Part shown: positions 24,314 to 30,664 of the stretch, one piece after another
Numbering within the stretch: the first letter of the stretch is position 1
How the letters are laid out: each line of letters opens with the position of its first letter
Assembly (NCBI GenBank): GCA_015065205.1
Contig: SVQS01000005.1
Coordinates: 1 to 30,664, forward strand
Source of the DNA: Oscillospiraceae bacterium
Lineage (GTDB): Bacteria > Bacillota > Clostridia > Oscillospirales > CAG-272
Direction: 5' to 3'
Length of the DNA: 30,664 nucleotides
Translations under genes and position numbers: made by a program
Notes under the pieces: generated by a model
Told to the model about the DNA's origin: nothing
What the model saw: the letters and a program-made list of their open reading frames with translations, nothing else
Database searches by the model: none

Positions 24314-25564
24314 TTATTCCTCCTCGTTTCTTCTATATGCGACAGAACCGTTATAAACGGTCAACAAATTTTCTCCAAATACTTCTCTTCCCTCAAAGGG
24401 CGTGGCGCGACCGAGACTTGCAAAGTCATCGGGGTTGATAGCGTATGCTTTTTCCACATCCCAAACCGTAAAACCGATGTCGGACGAAATGCCGAAACGC
24501 TTGCGCGGATTGATGCACATCAATTCTACAAGGCGCTCAAGCGTCATCTTGCCCGTCTTAACAAATTCAGTGTACATAATCGGGAAAGCGGTCTCAAGTC
24601 CTACAATACCGAACGCGCTCCCCTCAAGTCCGCGGCTCTTTTCCTCTTGGGAGTGAGGCGCGTGGTCGGTTGCGATCATATCGATGGTGCCATCGAGAAT
24701 ACCCGCAATCAGCGCGTCGCGGTCAGCCGCGGAGCGCAGAGGCGGATTCATTTTAAAACGACCATCCTCTTGCAGATCCTCGTCACAAAGCACAAGATAG
24801 TGCGGCGCGGTCTCGCAGGTGACGTTCACGCCTTCTGCCTTGGCAGCGCGAATAAGGTCAACGCTCTCTTTTGTGGATATATGACAAACGTGGTAGGCAC
24901 ATCCTGTCTCTTTGGCGAGTTTTAAGTCACGGGCGATAGGTCCCCACTCGCTCTCGGAGCAAATGCCGCGGTGTCCATGCTCTTTGGCATAAGTGCCGTC
25001 GTGAATGTAGCCGCCGTGGAGCAGCGAATTGTCCTCGCAGTGCGCCACTACCATTTTGCCCAATTTTTTGGCGCGCAACATCAGGTCGCGCATCATTTCT
25101 TCATTTTGTACACCCTTGCCGTCATCCGAAAAAGCAATGGCGTCAGCCGCCATACCGTCAAGGTCTGCCATCTCTTCCCCCGCTTCGTTTACGGTGAGAG
25201 AGCCATAGGGATAGACCGCGATTCTCGCATCCTTGCGAATAGCCGCGAGCTGCACGTCGAGGTGCACCCTCGAATCGGGCACAGGGTTTAGGTTTGGCAT
25301 AGAGCAAATTGCCGTATAGCCACCGCGCGCCGCCGATGCCGTTCCGCTTGCAACCGTCTCTTTATAACAAAAACCCGGCTCGCGTAAGTGCACGTGCACG
25401 TCGCAAAAACCGGGTAATATGAGACAATTAGAAAAAACAGGCATCTCGGATGCGGAAGCAGGGGCAATTTGGGAATTGGAAAAAGAAAGCACTCCACCAT
25501 CAAAAATGGCATCCTGCTTTGCAAATCCATTTTGCGTCCAAACCGTTGCGTTCCGAAAGATCAT
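24314..25564 (-). CDS. pyrC: Dihydroorotase
   Basis: A 416-residue amidohydrolase, type I dihydroorotase, which interconverts carbamoyl aspartate and dihydroorotate. The metal-binding motif DVHVHLREPGF is at about residues 54-64, with later ligands in VAHCEDNSLLHGG, CHISTKESVDL and IATDHAPHSQEEK. The carboxylated-lysine region is in the barrel. The start MIFRNATVW is chosen because AAGGAG lies 6 bases upstream of it and directly abuts the ATG two codons before. It is the first gene of the operon pyrC-carB-pyrK-pyrD-pyrF-pyrE-pyrB-pyrI. A leader of about 100 bases separates it from the promoter. Confidence 0.97.
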   Translation of the reverse strand: MIFRNATVWTQNGFAKQDAIFDGGVLSFSNSQIAPASASEMPVFSNCLILPGFCDVHVHLREPGFCYKETVASGTASAARGGYTAICSMPNLNPVPDSRVHLDVQLAAIRKDARIAVYPYGSLTVNEAGEEMADLDGMAADAIAFSDDGKGVQNEEMMRDLMLRAKKLGKMVVAHCEDNSLLHGGYIHDGTYAKEHGHRGICSESEWGPIARDLKLAKETGCAYHVCHISTKESVDLIRAAKAEGVNVTCETAPHYLVLCDEDLQEDGRFKMNPPLRSAADRDALIAGILDGTIDMIATDHAPHSQEEKSRGLEGSAFGIVGLETAFPIMYTEFVKTGKMTLERLVELMCINPRKRFGISSDIGFTVWDVEKAYAINPDDFASLGRATPFEGREVFGENLLTVYNGSVAYRRNEEE

Positions 25565-25675
25565 CTGCATCTCCTTCACATATTCAAAAATTTGACAAAA
25601 CAAACTTCCCCGAAACTTCATCCGCACGCCAATCTGCCCGCGCGGTGCCGAGTCGTCCGTTTTTGTCTTTAATAG

Positions 25676-25704
25676 ATTATATCATATAGAAAAAGAAATG
25701 TCAA
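25676..25704 (-). promoter_or_regulatory. Promoter of the pyrimidine operon
   Basis: On the minus strand TTGACA (25699-25704), 17 bases, TATAAT (25676-25681), both perfect. The start codon of pyrC is about 112 bases downstream, leaving room for a regulatory leader. Confidence 0.93.
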
Positions 25705-25810
25705 TAGTAAAAAGATAGAAAATAAAGATTGAACGGATATAAGAACTATATAAAGTGACAAAAAATACTCAAAAATTTAGCGAGAGACGAAAAAAATTGA
25801 AGCGCAGATG

Positions 25811-25839
25811 TTGCAAGCAAAAAGAAGATTTGGTATAAT
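25811..25839 (+). promoter_or_regulatory. Promoter of the first Asp-box lipoprotein gene
   Basis: TTGCAA (25811-25816), 17 bases, TATAAT (25834-25839). From 25814 onward the sequence is repeated almost exactly upstream of the second lipoprotein gene, at 29203. Confidence 0.82.
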
Positions 25840-26010
25840 AAATTTACAACCTGAAATTTTACATTTTTTGAGATAAAAACGCCAAAGAAAAGGAGAAAAA
25901 ATGCTTATGAAGCTAAAAAAAGAAATCGCAACTCTACTGCTTGCCTCTACCCTTTTGACCGCATCTCTCACCGCCTGCCAACAGACGCCAGACGGTGGAA
26001 CTGAAATAGG
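25814..26010 (+). repeat. Duplicated promoter/signal-peptide block, copy 1
   Basis: This 197-base block covers the -10 region, 5' untranslated region, ribosome site and codons for the first 36 residues. It recurs at 29203-29399 (offset 3389) with no gaps and about 9 substitutions by eye, six of them after the lipobox codon. The block starts at the 3' half of the -35 box. Confidence 0.95.
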
Positions 26011-29000
26011 TAATAATACAACACCGGAAATCACCACAATCGAAACCACGCCGGAAATCACCACAATCGAAACCACGCCACAAACACCACCCGAAACGAC
26101 GACGCCCGAACCGCCAAGCACCGATGCTATAAACTTTGAGCACCCCATTGTTGGCGAAAACATTACCTGCTCGCTCTTCACTCTTCCCGAGGACATCTAC
26201 AAATGGGAAAAGCGCTCCGGCACGGGTGTATATACGTTTGTTTATAACGATGACTTTGACAACCACTATTTTTACGTTAAGGACTGGGATCAGGCGTTCA
26301 AAATCACCGACGAAACCAACGCAACCCATGTGCATGACGTTTTGGTCACTGATGATTATCTCTACGTTTTGGCAGAGTTTGACCCTTACTTTATGAATAA
26401 AACTTATCCATGGATAAAGGTCATAACGATGAAAATCGACAAAAGCGGTGCCATTCTGGAAAGCCATATCAACGAATTTGAGTGGGAGACCCGCCCCTTT
26501 TCTTCTCCGCATATCGATTACAATCTTTACAGCCCCGACCAATTTTACATCCTATACACAGAAGAGGGTGAAGCAGATACTGCTACCGCAAATGACAATT
26601 GGCAAATTCAAGTTTACGAAAGTACCGATATGGGAAAAACCTGGAGCCCTAAAGGAGAACCCTTTGGCGGAACAGACGGGTATTTGCAAACGTGGGATTT
26701 TCTCCTAACGCGCGATTGTGGCTACTTTGTGTATATCAGAGATGAGCTAACTCACCAATATGACGTCTATACCACCATCGACGGCGGCGGCACGTGGCAG
26801 CTGCAGCCCTTCTCTTGCGTGGATCCGAATGGGGAATATTTCGTCAAATTTAATGGCATCATTGTTGTTAACGACAAATACGTAGCAAGCTTTAAGGCAG
26901 AGAAAAAGTTAGAAGGAAAAGGAGACGAGGAAGAAAAAGTCACCTTTATATGCAAATCCACCGACTTTACAGAATGGACGCTGACCGCAACACGCACCGA
27001 CAACTCCCCTTCCCCTTATGAAGAATATCTCGGCATCGATTATGATGTGCGCCGGAATTTCATAGATGACCAAATCGGTTATACCTTTGTTTTTTACTGG
27101 GATACCGAATTTTTAACCTTCCTCAAAACCACAGACGGCGGCAAAACATGGGAACGTCAGCCCATTATTGATGCCCCCAAATCCAGTATGCATTTGGGTA
27201 TTGACGATGCACAAATGTTTACCGAAAGCACCGGATTCATTAAAAAGCTCTGGCACGGAGACGGTAAAATATACGTTACAACCGATGGCGGAAGAACTTG
27301 GGAGCGTCCCGACTACGGTGCACCGAAAACAGACGAGGAATACGGGTATGACGAAGAGCTATCCATTGAATATGTAGACGGAAAATATGTGTTGAGCGTG
27401 AGACATCGCGGAGAATCGTTTTCATATATAACACAGCATGAATCCACCGACCTCAAGTCTTGGAAGCTTGTGCAACCTCGCAACACCATTCCCTGCAATG
27501 GCACCCACAGCGATGGTATTCATTATATCATTCACGAGGATGGCAACCTCATCCTCTATATTCCCGAGTGGCATCAGTTCTTCATCGTTCCCAAACGTGA
27601 TGATATGTATATCATAGAAGATGTGTTGGATTCTTGCTCCGCTGTTTTGAGTGAGACAGAGGGCACGCTCTTCTTCAGAGATTTCAGCCCCGATGATAAG
27701 CCCATCAGCTTAATTCAATTTACCAGATGGAATACCGAGGTCACCATTCGTCCCCTCAATCTCCCCGAGGGAAATTACAGCTACGAACAGAAATATTGCA
27801 ATTTCATTGACGAAAAAACAGGATATTTGTTCCTTTTGGGCGGTCCTAATGATATTCAACTGCACCACTTTTTCAAAACAACAGACGGTGGAGAAACATG
27901 GGTTGAACAGCCTGTTGAAACCTCGCCCTCAATTTATTGGAAAGAAGATATCATCTGTGCAAAAATGCTGGACGAACAGGTCGGCTGCATATTTGGCAGT
28001 CACCATGCCAACGATGATCTGTCATCCAAAACCTACGTCTCTGCCGACGGTGGAAAGACTTGGCACAAAGTCGGTTCATCCATAGAGCTCGGTTCCGTCG
28101 AAGCATACGATTTTACCTACGAAAACGGAGAATACATCATCTTTTTGCGAACCGCACGAGGTCTTGGTGCCAAAAAAATTCCTCGTTATCTCGTTTCCAC
28201 CGATTTGGAAAATTGGAAATTGGTTATTCACCCCGAAAACAGCACCAACATCTACTCCACGGAGTGCATCAGCAGCTATTTTCCCTCTTACAGCGTTTAC
28301 CCTGCAAAGGTACTGTATAAGTACGAATATCGCGAAGACGGCAACGTATTTTTGCAAATTGATGCTTGGAATCAAACCGTTGCGCTCCCCTTTACCTACA
28401 CAGACATAAATTGGGAGTTTGCCCGCGCCGCTACGATATACGGCGATAAAGGCATTTTTGTCTATCACCCGGACGGTCTTGGAAAATCCATTAAAATCCT
28501 CTCCTTTACCAAGGGAAGCAATGAAATCACCGAGCAAACCATCACTTGGGATAAACCGATAAACGAAAACGAGATCTTTTGTGACTTTATAGATGATGAA
28601 AACGGCTATATTTTTGTAATTGAAGAAGGCGGACACCCTGATTTTGCATCCGGCTACGAAAAGGTTTCCAAGCTTTACAAAACGCAAGACGGCGGAAAAA
28701 CTTGGACTTCGATTGACTGTAGCAACGCACCCTACACCAATTTGAGGGAGTGTATGATATTAGCAAAATTCGCAACAGCGGATATCGGCATCATTGCAGG
28801 ACGTCATTGGGCCAGTGATTATAGCTTCCACGAGCGCACCTATATTACAAAGGACGGCGGTTTAACTTGGATTCCTGTTGATTTAAGTAACTTTTTTGAC
28901 TCATCTCCCGATAAAGATTGGGGTATTCAAGCATACGACCTGCAATATATTGACGGCACCTATTATTTGTATGTGCAAGCCGTTCATGAAGGAGCGGATA

Positions 29001-29065
29001 AGCCTTGTTATTTGTTCACGTCTTCCGACGGTGTTGAATGGAGCTACCTGAAAAAAGTAGACTAA
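25901..29065 (+). CDS. Large secreted Asp-box (BNR-like) repeat lipoprotein
   Basis: A 1054-residue lipoprotein of unknown function. Residues 1-25 are a signal peptide with the lipobox SLTAC (lipidated cysteine 26). Residues about 37-72 are a Thr-Pro-Glu linker, partly built of a perfect 27-bp duplication. The remainder contains Asp-box turns of the S/T-x-D-G-G-x-T-W type near residues 241, 291, 410, 461, 661, 715, 927 and 984, as in sialidase-like, sortilin and Ycf48-like beta-propellers. A unit of about 250 residues (FID..GY, then TTDGGxTW, then a second Asp-box, then STDLxxW) is repeated about three times, with FID motifs near residues 387, 635 and 895. I see no sialidase arginine triad. 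A surface binding role is possible but unproven. It is followed by a smaller paralogue. Confidence 0.88.
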   Translation: MLMKLKKEIATLLLASTLLTASLTACQQTPDGGTEIGNNTTPEITTIETTPEITTIETTPQTPPETTTPEPPSTDAINFEHPIVGENITCSLFTLPEDIYKWEKRSGTGVYTFVYNDDFDNHYFYVKDWDQAFKITDETNATHVHDVLVTDDYLYVLAEFDPYFMNKTYPWIKVITMKIDKSGAILESHINEFEWETRPFSSPHIDYNLYSPDQFYILYTEEGEADTATANDNWQIQVYESTDMGKTWSPKGEPFGGTDGYLQTWDFLLTRDCGYFVYIRDELTHQYDVYTTIDGGGTWQLQPFSCVDPNGEYFVKFNGIIVVNDKYVASFKAEKKLEGKGDEEEKVTFICKSTDFTEWTLTATRTDNSPSPYEEYLGIDYDVRRNFIDDQIGYTFVFYWDTEFLTFLKTTDGGKTWERQPIIDAPKSSMHLGIDDAQMFTESTGFIKKLWHGDGKIYVTTDGGRTWERPDYGAPKTDEEYGYDEELSIEYVDGKYVLSVRHRGESFSYITQHESTDLKSWKLVQPRNTIPCNGTHSDGIHYIIHEDGNLILYIPEWHQFFIVPKRDDMYIIEDVLDSCSAVLSETEGTLFFRDFSPDDKPISLIQFTRWNTEVTIRPLNLPEGNYSYEQKYCNFIDEKTGYLFLLGGPNDIQLHHFFKTTDGGETWVEQPVETSPSIYWKEDIICAKMLDEQVGCIFGSHHANDDLSSKTYVSADGGKTWHKVGSSIELGSVEAYDFTYENGEYIIFLRTARGLGAKKIPRYLVSTDLENWKLVIHPENSTNIYSTECISSYFPSYSVYPAKVLYKYEYREDGNVFLQIDAWNQTVALPFTYTDINWEFARAATIYGDKGIFVYHPDGLGKSIKILSFTKGSNEITEQTITWDKPINENEIFCDFIDDENGYIFVIEEGGHPDFASGYEKVSKLYKTQDGGKTWTSIDCSNAPYTNLRECMILAKFATADIGIIAGRHWASDYSFHERTYITKDGGLTWIPVDLSNFFDSSPDKDWGIQAYDLQYIDGTYYLYVQAVHEGADKPCYLFTSSDGVEWSYLKKVD
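26024..26077 (+). repeat. 27-bp direct tandem repeat in the lipoprotein linker
   Basis: CCGGAAATCACCACAATCGA plus seven more bases at 26024-26050 is repeated exactly at 26051-26077. It encodes PEITTIETT twice and keeps the frame. Confidence 0.97.
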
Positions 29066-29072
29066 CACAAAC

Positions 29073-29095
29073 GGGCGGCAGGTTTTCTGTCGCCC
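29073..29095 (+). terminator. Stem-loop after the first Asp-box lipoprotein gene
   Basis: GGGCGGCAG (29073-29081), loop GTTTT, CTGTCGCCC (29087-29095), 9 bp with one wobble, then CCTTTACTC. It begins 8 bases after the stop codon. The U-tract is short, so it is a moderate terminator candidate. Confidence 0.7.
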
Positions 29096-29150
29096 CCTTT
29101 ACTCTCGATTACCACCAAGCAAAATTTCCGTATGTCATTCTAAGCAGAGA

Positions 29151-29198
29151 AAATTGCAACGCAATTTGCAAAGTCGCACTTTTGCGGGTTGAGCGAAG
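29151..29198. repeat. Small inverted repeats and GAGCGAAGCGAAC tract before the second cassette
   Basis: AAATTGC (29151-29157), AAC, GCAATTT (29161-29167) is a perfect hairpin. It is followed by a near-palindrome GCAAAGTCGCACTTTTGC (29168-29185) and GAGCGAAGCGAAC (29191-29203). This kind of palindrome plus GAGCGAAGCGAA sequence looks like an intergenic repeat remnant, but only one copy is seen here. Confidence 0.4.
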
Positions 29199-29202
29199 CG
29201 AA

Positions 29203-29399
29203 CAAGCAAAAAGAAGATTTGGTATAATAAATTTACAACCTGAAATTTCACATTTTTTGAGATAAAAACGCCAAAGAAACGGAGAAAAAATGCCTATGAA
29301 GCTAAAAAAAGAAATCGCAACTCTACTGCTTGCCTCTACCCTTTTGACCGCATCTCTCACCGCCTGCCAACAGGCGCAAGACGCCGGAAATGAAATAGA
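29203..29399 (+). repeat. Duplicated promoter/signal-peptide block, copy 2
   Basis: Second copy of the block at 25814-26010. It keeps TATAAT (29223-29228), the untranslated leader, the GGAG site and the codons for MKLKKEIATLLLASTLLTAS through the lipobox. The -35 position (29200-29205) reads GAACAA instead of TTGCAA because the similarity begins inside that box. Confidence 0.95.
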
Positions 29400-30261
29400 T
29401 AATACGACAAATACTACAACAATAGAAACCGAAGAAAAAGCCGAAATAAAACCGGCAAGGAAAGCTCCAACCTTTCATAACGGAGTCTGGGGTAATTCCA
29501 ATGTGACATACACATTCAATCAAAACAGCGAATTCTCTGTTCACGTAGCAGACTGGGGGGAAGATCATCTTGTAACGTCCCTTTCAGACCAAGACATTAA
29601 TTCTGTTAAATACTCCACTACAGCTGCTAGCGCAAACAATGAACGAGCCTTTTTGGTTTTAAAACAATTCTATGAGCCTAAAATAACCGTAGTAAGCTTT
29701 GATAGAGGTTCCCAAAGTGAAACTGTTGTAGAGCTTGATGTTGATGAAACTATGCACGAAGTTGAAGGTTATATTCTCAGCGGGGATTTTATAAGCGAAA
29801 AGGTTGGATATTTGTTTGTCTTTACAGAGGTGGTTGGAGGTCATTCGAGAGGCAGCTCAAAATTATCTCACTTCTTTAAAACAGAAGACGGCGGAAACAC
29901 GTGGCGATCAATCAATTTGCAGAACATACCTTTGCTCGATCTACGTAATCATATTGTATATGCAAAAATGATATCTGAGGACGTTGGGCTCATTTCCGGA
30001 GACATTTTCGCTGCTGACTATGATTTTTGCGAACGGACCTTATTGACAACCGACGGTGGTTTGAATTGGGTTCACGTTAACATACCGGAATTGCCACAAG
30101 ACGACAACTTGCCATGGGCAAAGGTTACTGACTTTTCGCAGATTGGTGAATCCTATATTTTAACAATACGGTACACAAAATCAGAAGAAAATTTTAACTG
30201 TACCTATGACTATGCGAAATATGAATCAGTAGACTTAAACACTTGGACGTGTATAAGCTGA
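29290..30261 (+). CDS. Smaller secreted Asp-box lipoprotein, paralogue of the preceding gene
   Basis: A 323-residue lipoprotein with the same 25-residue signal peptide as its neighbour apart from one residue (Pro for Leu at position 2) and the same lipobox SLTAC (cysteine 26). A linker of about 20 residues is followed by a region that aligns by eye with the last unit of the larger protein: FISEKVGYLFVF (residue 168 on), FKTEDGGNTWRS (residue 196 on), CERTLLTTDGGLNW (residue 247 on) and YESVDLNTW near the end. It thus contains one 250-residue unit against about three in its neighbour. The mature parts are only moderately similar, unlike the leader. Function unknown. A 224-base gap separates the two genes. 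Confidence 0.86.
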   Translation: MPMKLKKEIATLLLASTLLTASLTACQQAQDAGNEIDNTTNTTTIETEEKAEIKPARKAPTFHNGVWGNSNVTYTFNQNSEFSVHVADWGEDHLVTSLSDQDINSVKYSTTAASANNERAFLVLKQFYEPKITVVSFDRGSQSETVVELDVDETMHEVEGYILSGDFISEKVGYLFVFTEVVGGHSRGSSKLSHFFKTEDGGNTWRSINLQNIPLLDLRNHIVYAKMISEDVGLISGDIFAADYDFCERTLLTTDGGLNWVHVNIPELPQDDNLPWAKVTDFSQIGESYILTIRYTKSEENFNCTYDYAKYESVDLNTWTCIS

Positions 30262-30270
30262 TTATGAAGA

Positions 30271-30292
30271 GGGCGGCGGAAAATCGCCGCCC
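30271..30292 (+). terminator. Stem-loop after the second Asp-box lipoprotein gene
   Basis: GGGCGGCG (30271-30278), loop GAAAAT, CGCCGCCC (30285-30292), a perfect 8-bp stem starting 9 bases after the stop. No close U-tract; the nearest T-run is about 26 bases later. It resembles in position and sequence the hairpin after the preceding paralogue. Confidence 0.6.
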
Positions 30293-30367
30293 GATGCTCC
30301 TACTTCTCGCGTTTTTTCTCTTCTATTCAAAATCCAAAAAATATTTCAACTTTTTTCAAAAAAGGGG

Positions 30368-30396
30368 TTGACAAACCATTCTCTTTGTGGTATAAT
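30368..30396 (+). promoter_or_regulatory. Promoter of rplJ
   Basis: TTGACA (30368-30373), 17 bases, TATAAT (30391-30396), both perfect consensus, as expected for a highly expressed ribosomal protein operon. Confidence 0.93.
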
Positions 30397-30402
30397 ACCT
30401 GC

Positions 30403-30535
30403 GTTATCCAAAGACAGCAGGTTCCGGTAAAAGCTGACGCTTTCCTGCCGAGGAGATGAATTGAATCCCTATTTGTGCGATCAATCTTTCTTCACGGCTG
30501 TAAGTGTGCTTGCCGGAAGGAAGATTTTTTTATTT
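30403..30535 (+). promoter_or_regulatory. Ribosomal protein L10 leader with attenuator terminator
   Basis: The transcribed leader of rplJ contains the AAAGACAGCAGG and GCTGACGC segments and the CCTGCCGAGGAGATGAA stretch typical of the L10 leader, which binds L10 (with L12) to repress its own operon. Near its end AATCTTTCTTC (30483-30493) pairs with GAAGGAAGATT (30516-30526), with one G-U pair, followed by a run of seven T (30525-30531). This is an intrinsic terminator that suggests regulation by transcription attenuation. Assignment is from motif memory and the position before rplJ. Confidence 0.87.
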
Positions 30536-30562
30536 CAAAAATCTAACAGGAGGTCAAACAGA

Positions 30563-30664
30563 ATGCCCAGCAATTCCATTCTCGTTCAGAAGCAACAGCT
30601 CGTTGCTGATCTGGCAGAACAAATTAAAAATTCCGAGGCAGGCGTTGTTGTTAACTACCAAGGT
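30563..30664 (+). CDS. rplJ: 50S ribosomal protein L10, N-terminal part (runs off the window)
   Basis: The first 34 codons, starting MPSNSILVQKQQLVADLAEQ and ending VVVNYQG at the edge. This matches the N-terminus of L10, the stalk-base protein that binds the L7/L12 dimers. AGGAGG (30548-30553) lies 9 bases before the ATG and the L10 leader is directly upstream. rplL and rpoB usually follow but are outside the window. Confidence 0.96.
   Translation, partial: MPSNSILVQKQQLVADLAEQIKNSEAGVVVNYQG

Larger units (their letters stand above)
25565..25900. other. Divergent intergenic region between pyrC and the Asp-box lipoprotein
   Basis: This stretch carries two promoters pointing outward. Toward pyrC it includes a leader in which TTTTGTC (25661-25667) can pair with GACAAAA (25594-25600), closing a long stem around most of the leader. 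The leader also has GC-rich complementary segments (GCACCGCGC and GCGTGCGG on the minus strand), but I found no recognisable PyrR-binding hairpin or terminator. Toward the lipoprotein gene it holds the 5' part of the duplicated cassette. Confidence 0.75.

Noticed and set aside
21850..24438. Very long open frame on the plus strand opposite carB (about 860 codons)
   Set aside because: It is the antisense of a strongly conserved carB gene, has no ribosome site or promoter, and its translation shows no domain; it follows from codon bias on the coding strand.
25564..25680. PyrR-type attenuator upstream of pyrC
   Set aside because: I searched for the conserved PyrR-binding loop and a terminator hairpin and found neither; only an undefined leader stem is reported.
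26600..29065. Sialidase activity for the Asp-box protein
   Set aside because: Asp-boxes also occur in non-enzymatic propellers, and I could not identify the arginine triad or the Tyr/Glu catalytic pair.

Overview
The window looks like a chromosomal contig of a Gram-positive, Clostridia-like bacterium (Bacillota), probably an uncultured gut or animal-associated lineage. The support is the 16S rRNA 5' end, strong AGGAGG-type ribosome sites, near-consensus TTGACA-N17-TATAAT promoters, the rpmH-rnpA-yidD-yidC-jag-mnmE block, a Gram-positive style pyrimidine operon with pyrK/pyrD, and an L10 leader. I cannot assign a genus.

Layout. 1-109 is the 5' end of a 16S rRNA gene leaving the window on the minus strand, with two tandem, nearly identical rRNA promoters in its leader. 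583-2945 (+) holds a HAD phosphatase and a MATE exporter, each with its own promoter and terminator. 2996-5012 (-) is a two-gene sugar-metabolism operon: a sugar phosphate isomerase/epimerase followed by a Gfo/Idh/MocA dehydrogenase. 5130-10691 (-) is the conserved RNA-processing and membrane-insertion block rpmH, rnpA, yidD, yidC, jag/khpB, mnmE, plus a small membrane protein. It lacks dnaA upstream and mnmG/rsmG downstream. 10853-11569 (-) is a PnuC-like transporter, divergent from holA and thymidine kinase (11807-13438, +). 13577-15004 (-) is a BspA-type leucine-rich-repeat lipoprotein with a 15-bp tandem repeat in its linker.

15147-16652 (-) is guaB, an IMP dehydrogenase that strikingly resembles the Tritrichomonas foetus enzyme as I remember it. 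16757-25564 (-) is a near-complete de novo UMP operon transcribed in the order pyrC, carB, pyrK, pyrD, pyrF, pyrE, pyrB, pyrI, with overlaps or short gaps and one strong promoter. Only carA is missing. Together these genes convert carbamoyl phosphate and aspartate to UMP, and the adjacent guaB feeds GTP synthesis.

25901-30261 (+) holds two tandem secreted lipoproteins built of Asp-box (BNR-like) repeats. They share an almost identical promoter and signal-peptide block of about 197 bp, but their mature parts have diverged. The first carries about three copies of a 250-residue unit and the second carries one. The window ends with a strong promoter, an L10 leader with an attenuator hairpin, and the start of rplJ.

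The least explained and most interesting parts are the duplicated lipoprotein cassette, the trichomonad-like IMP dehydrogenase, and a perfect 17-bp inverted repeat downstream of thymidine kinase. I see no CRISPR array, transposase, prophage or defence system.
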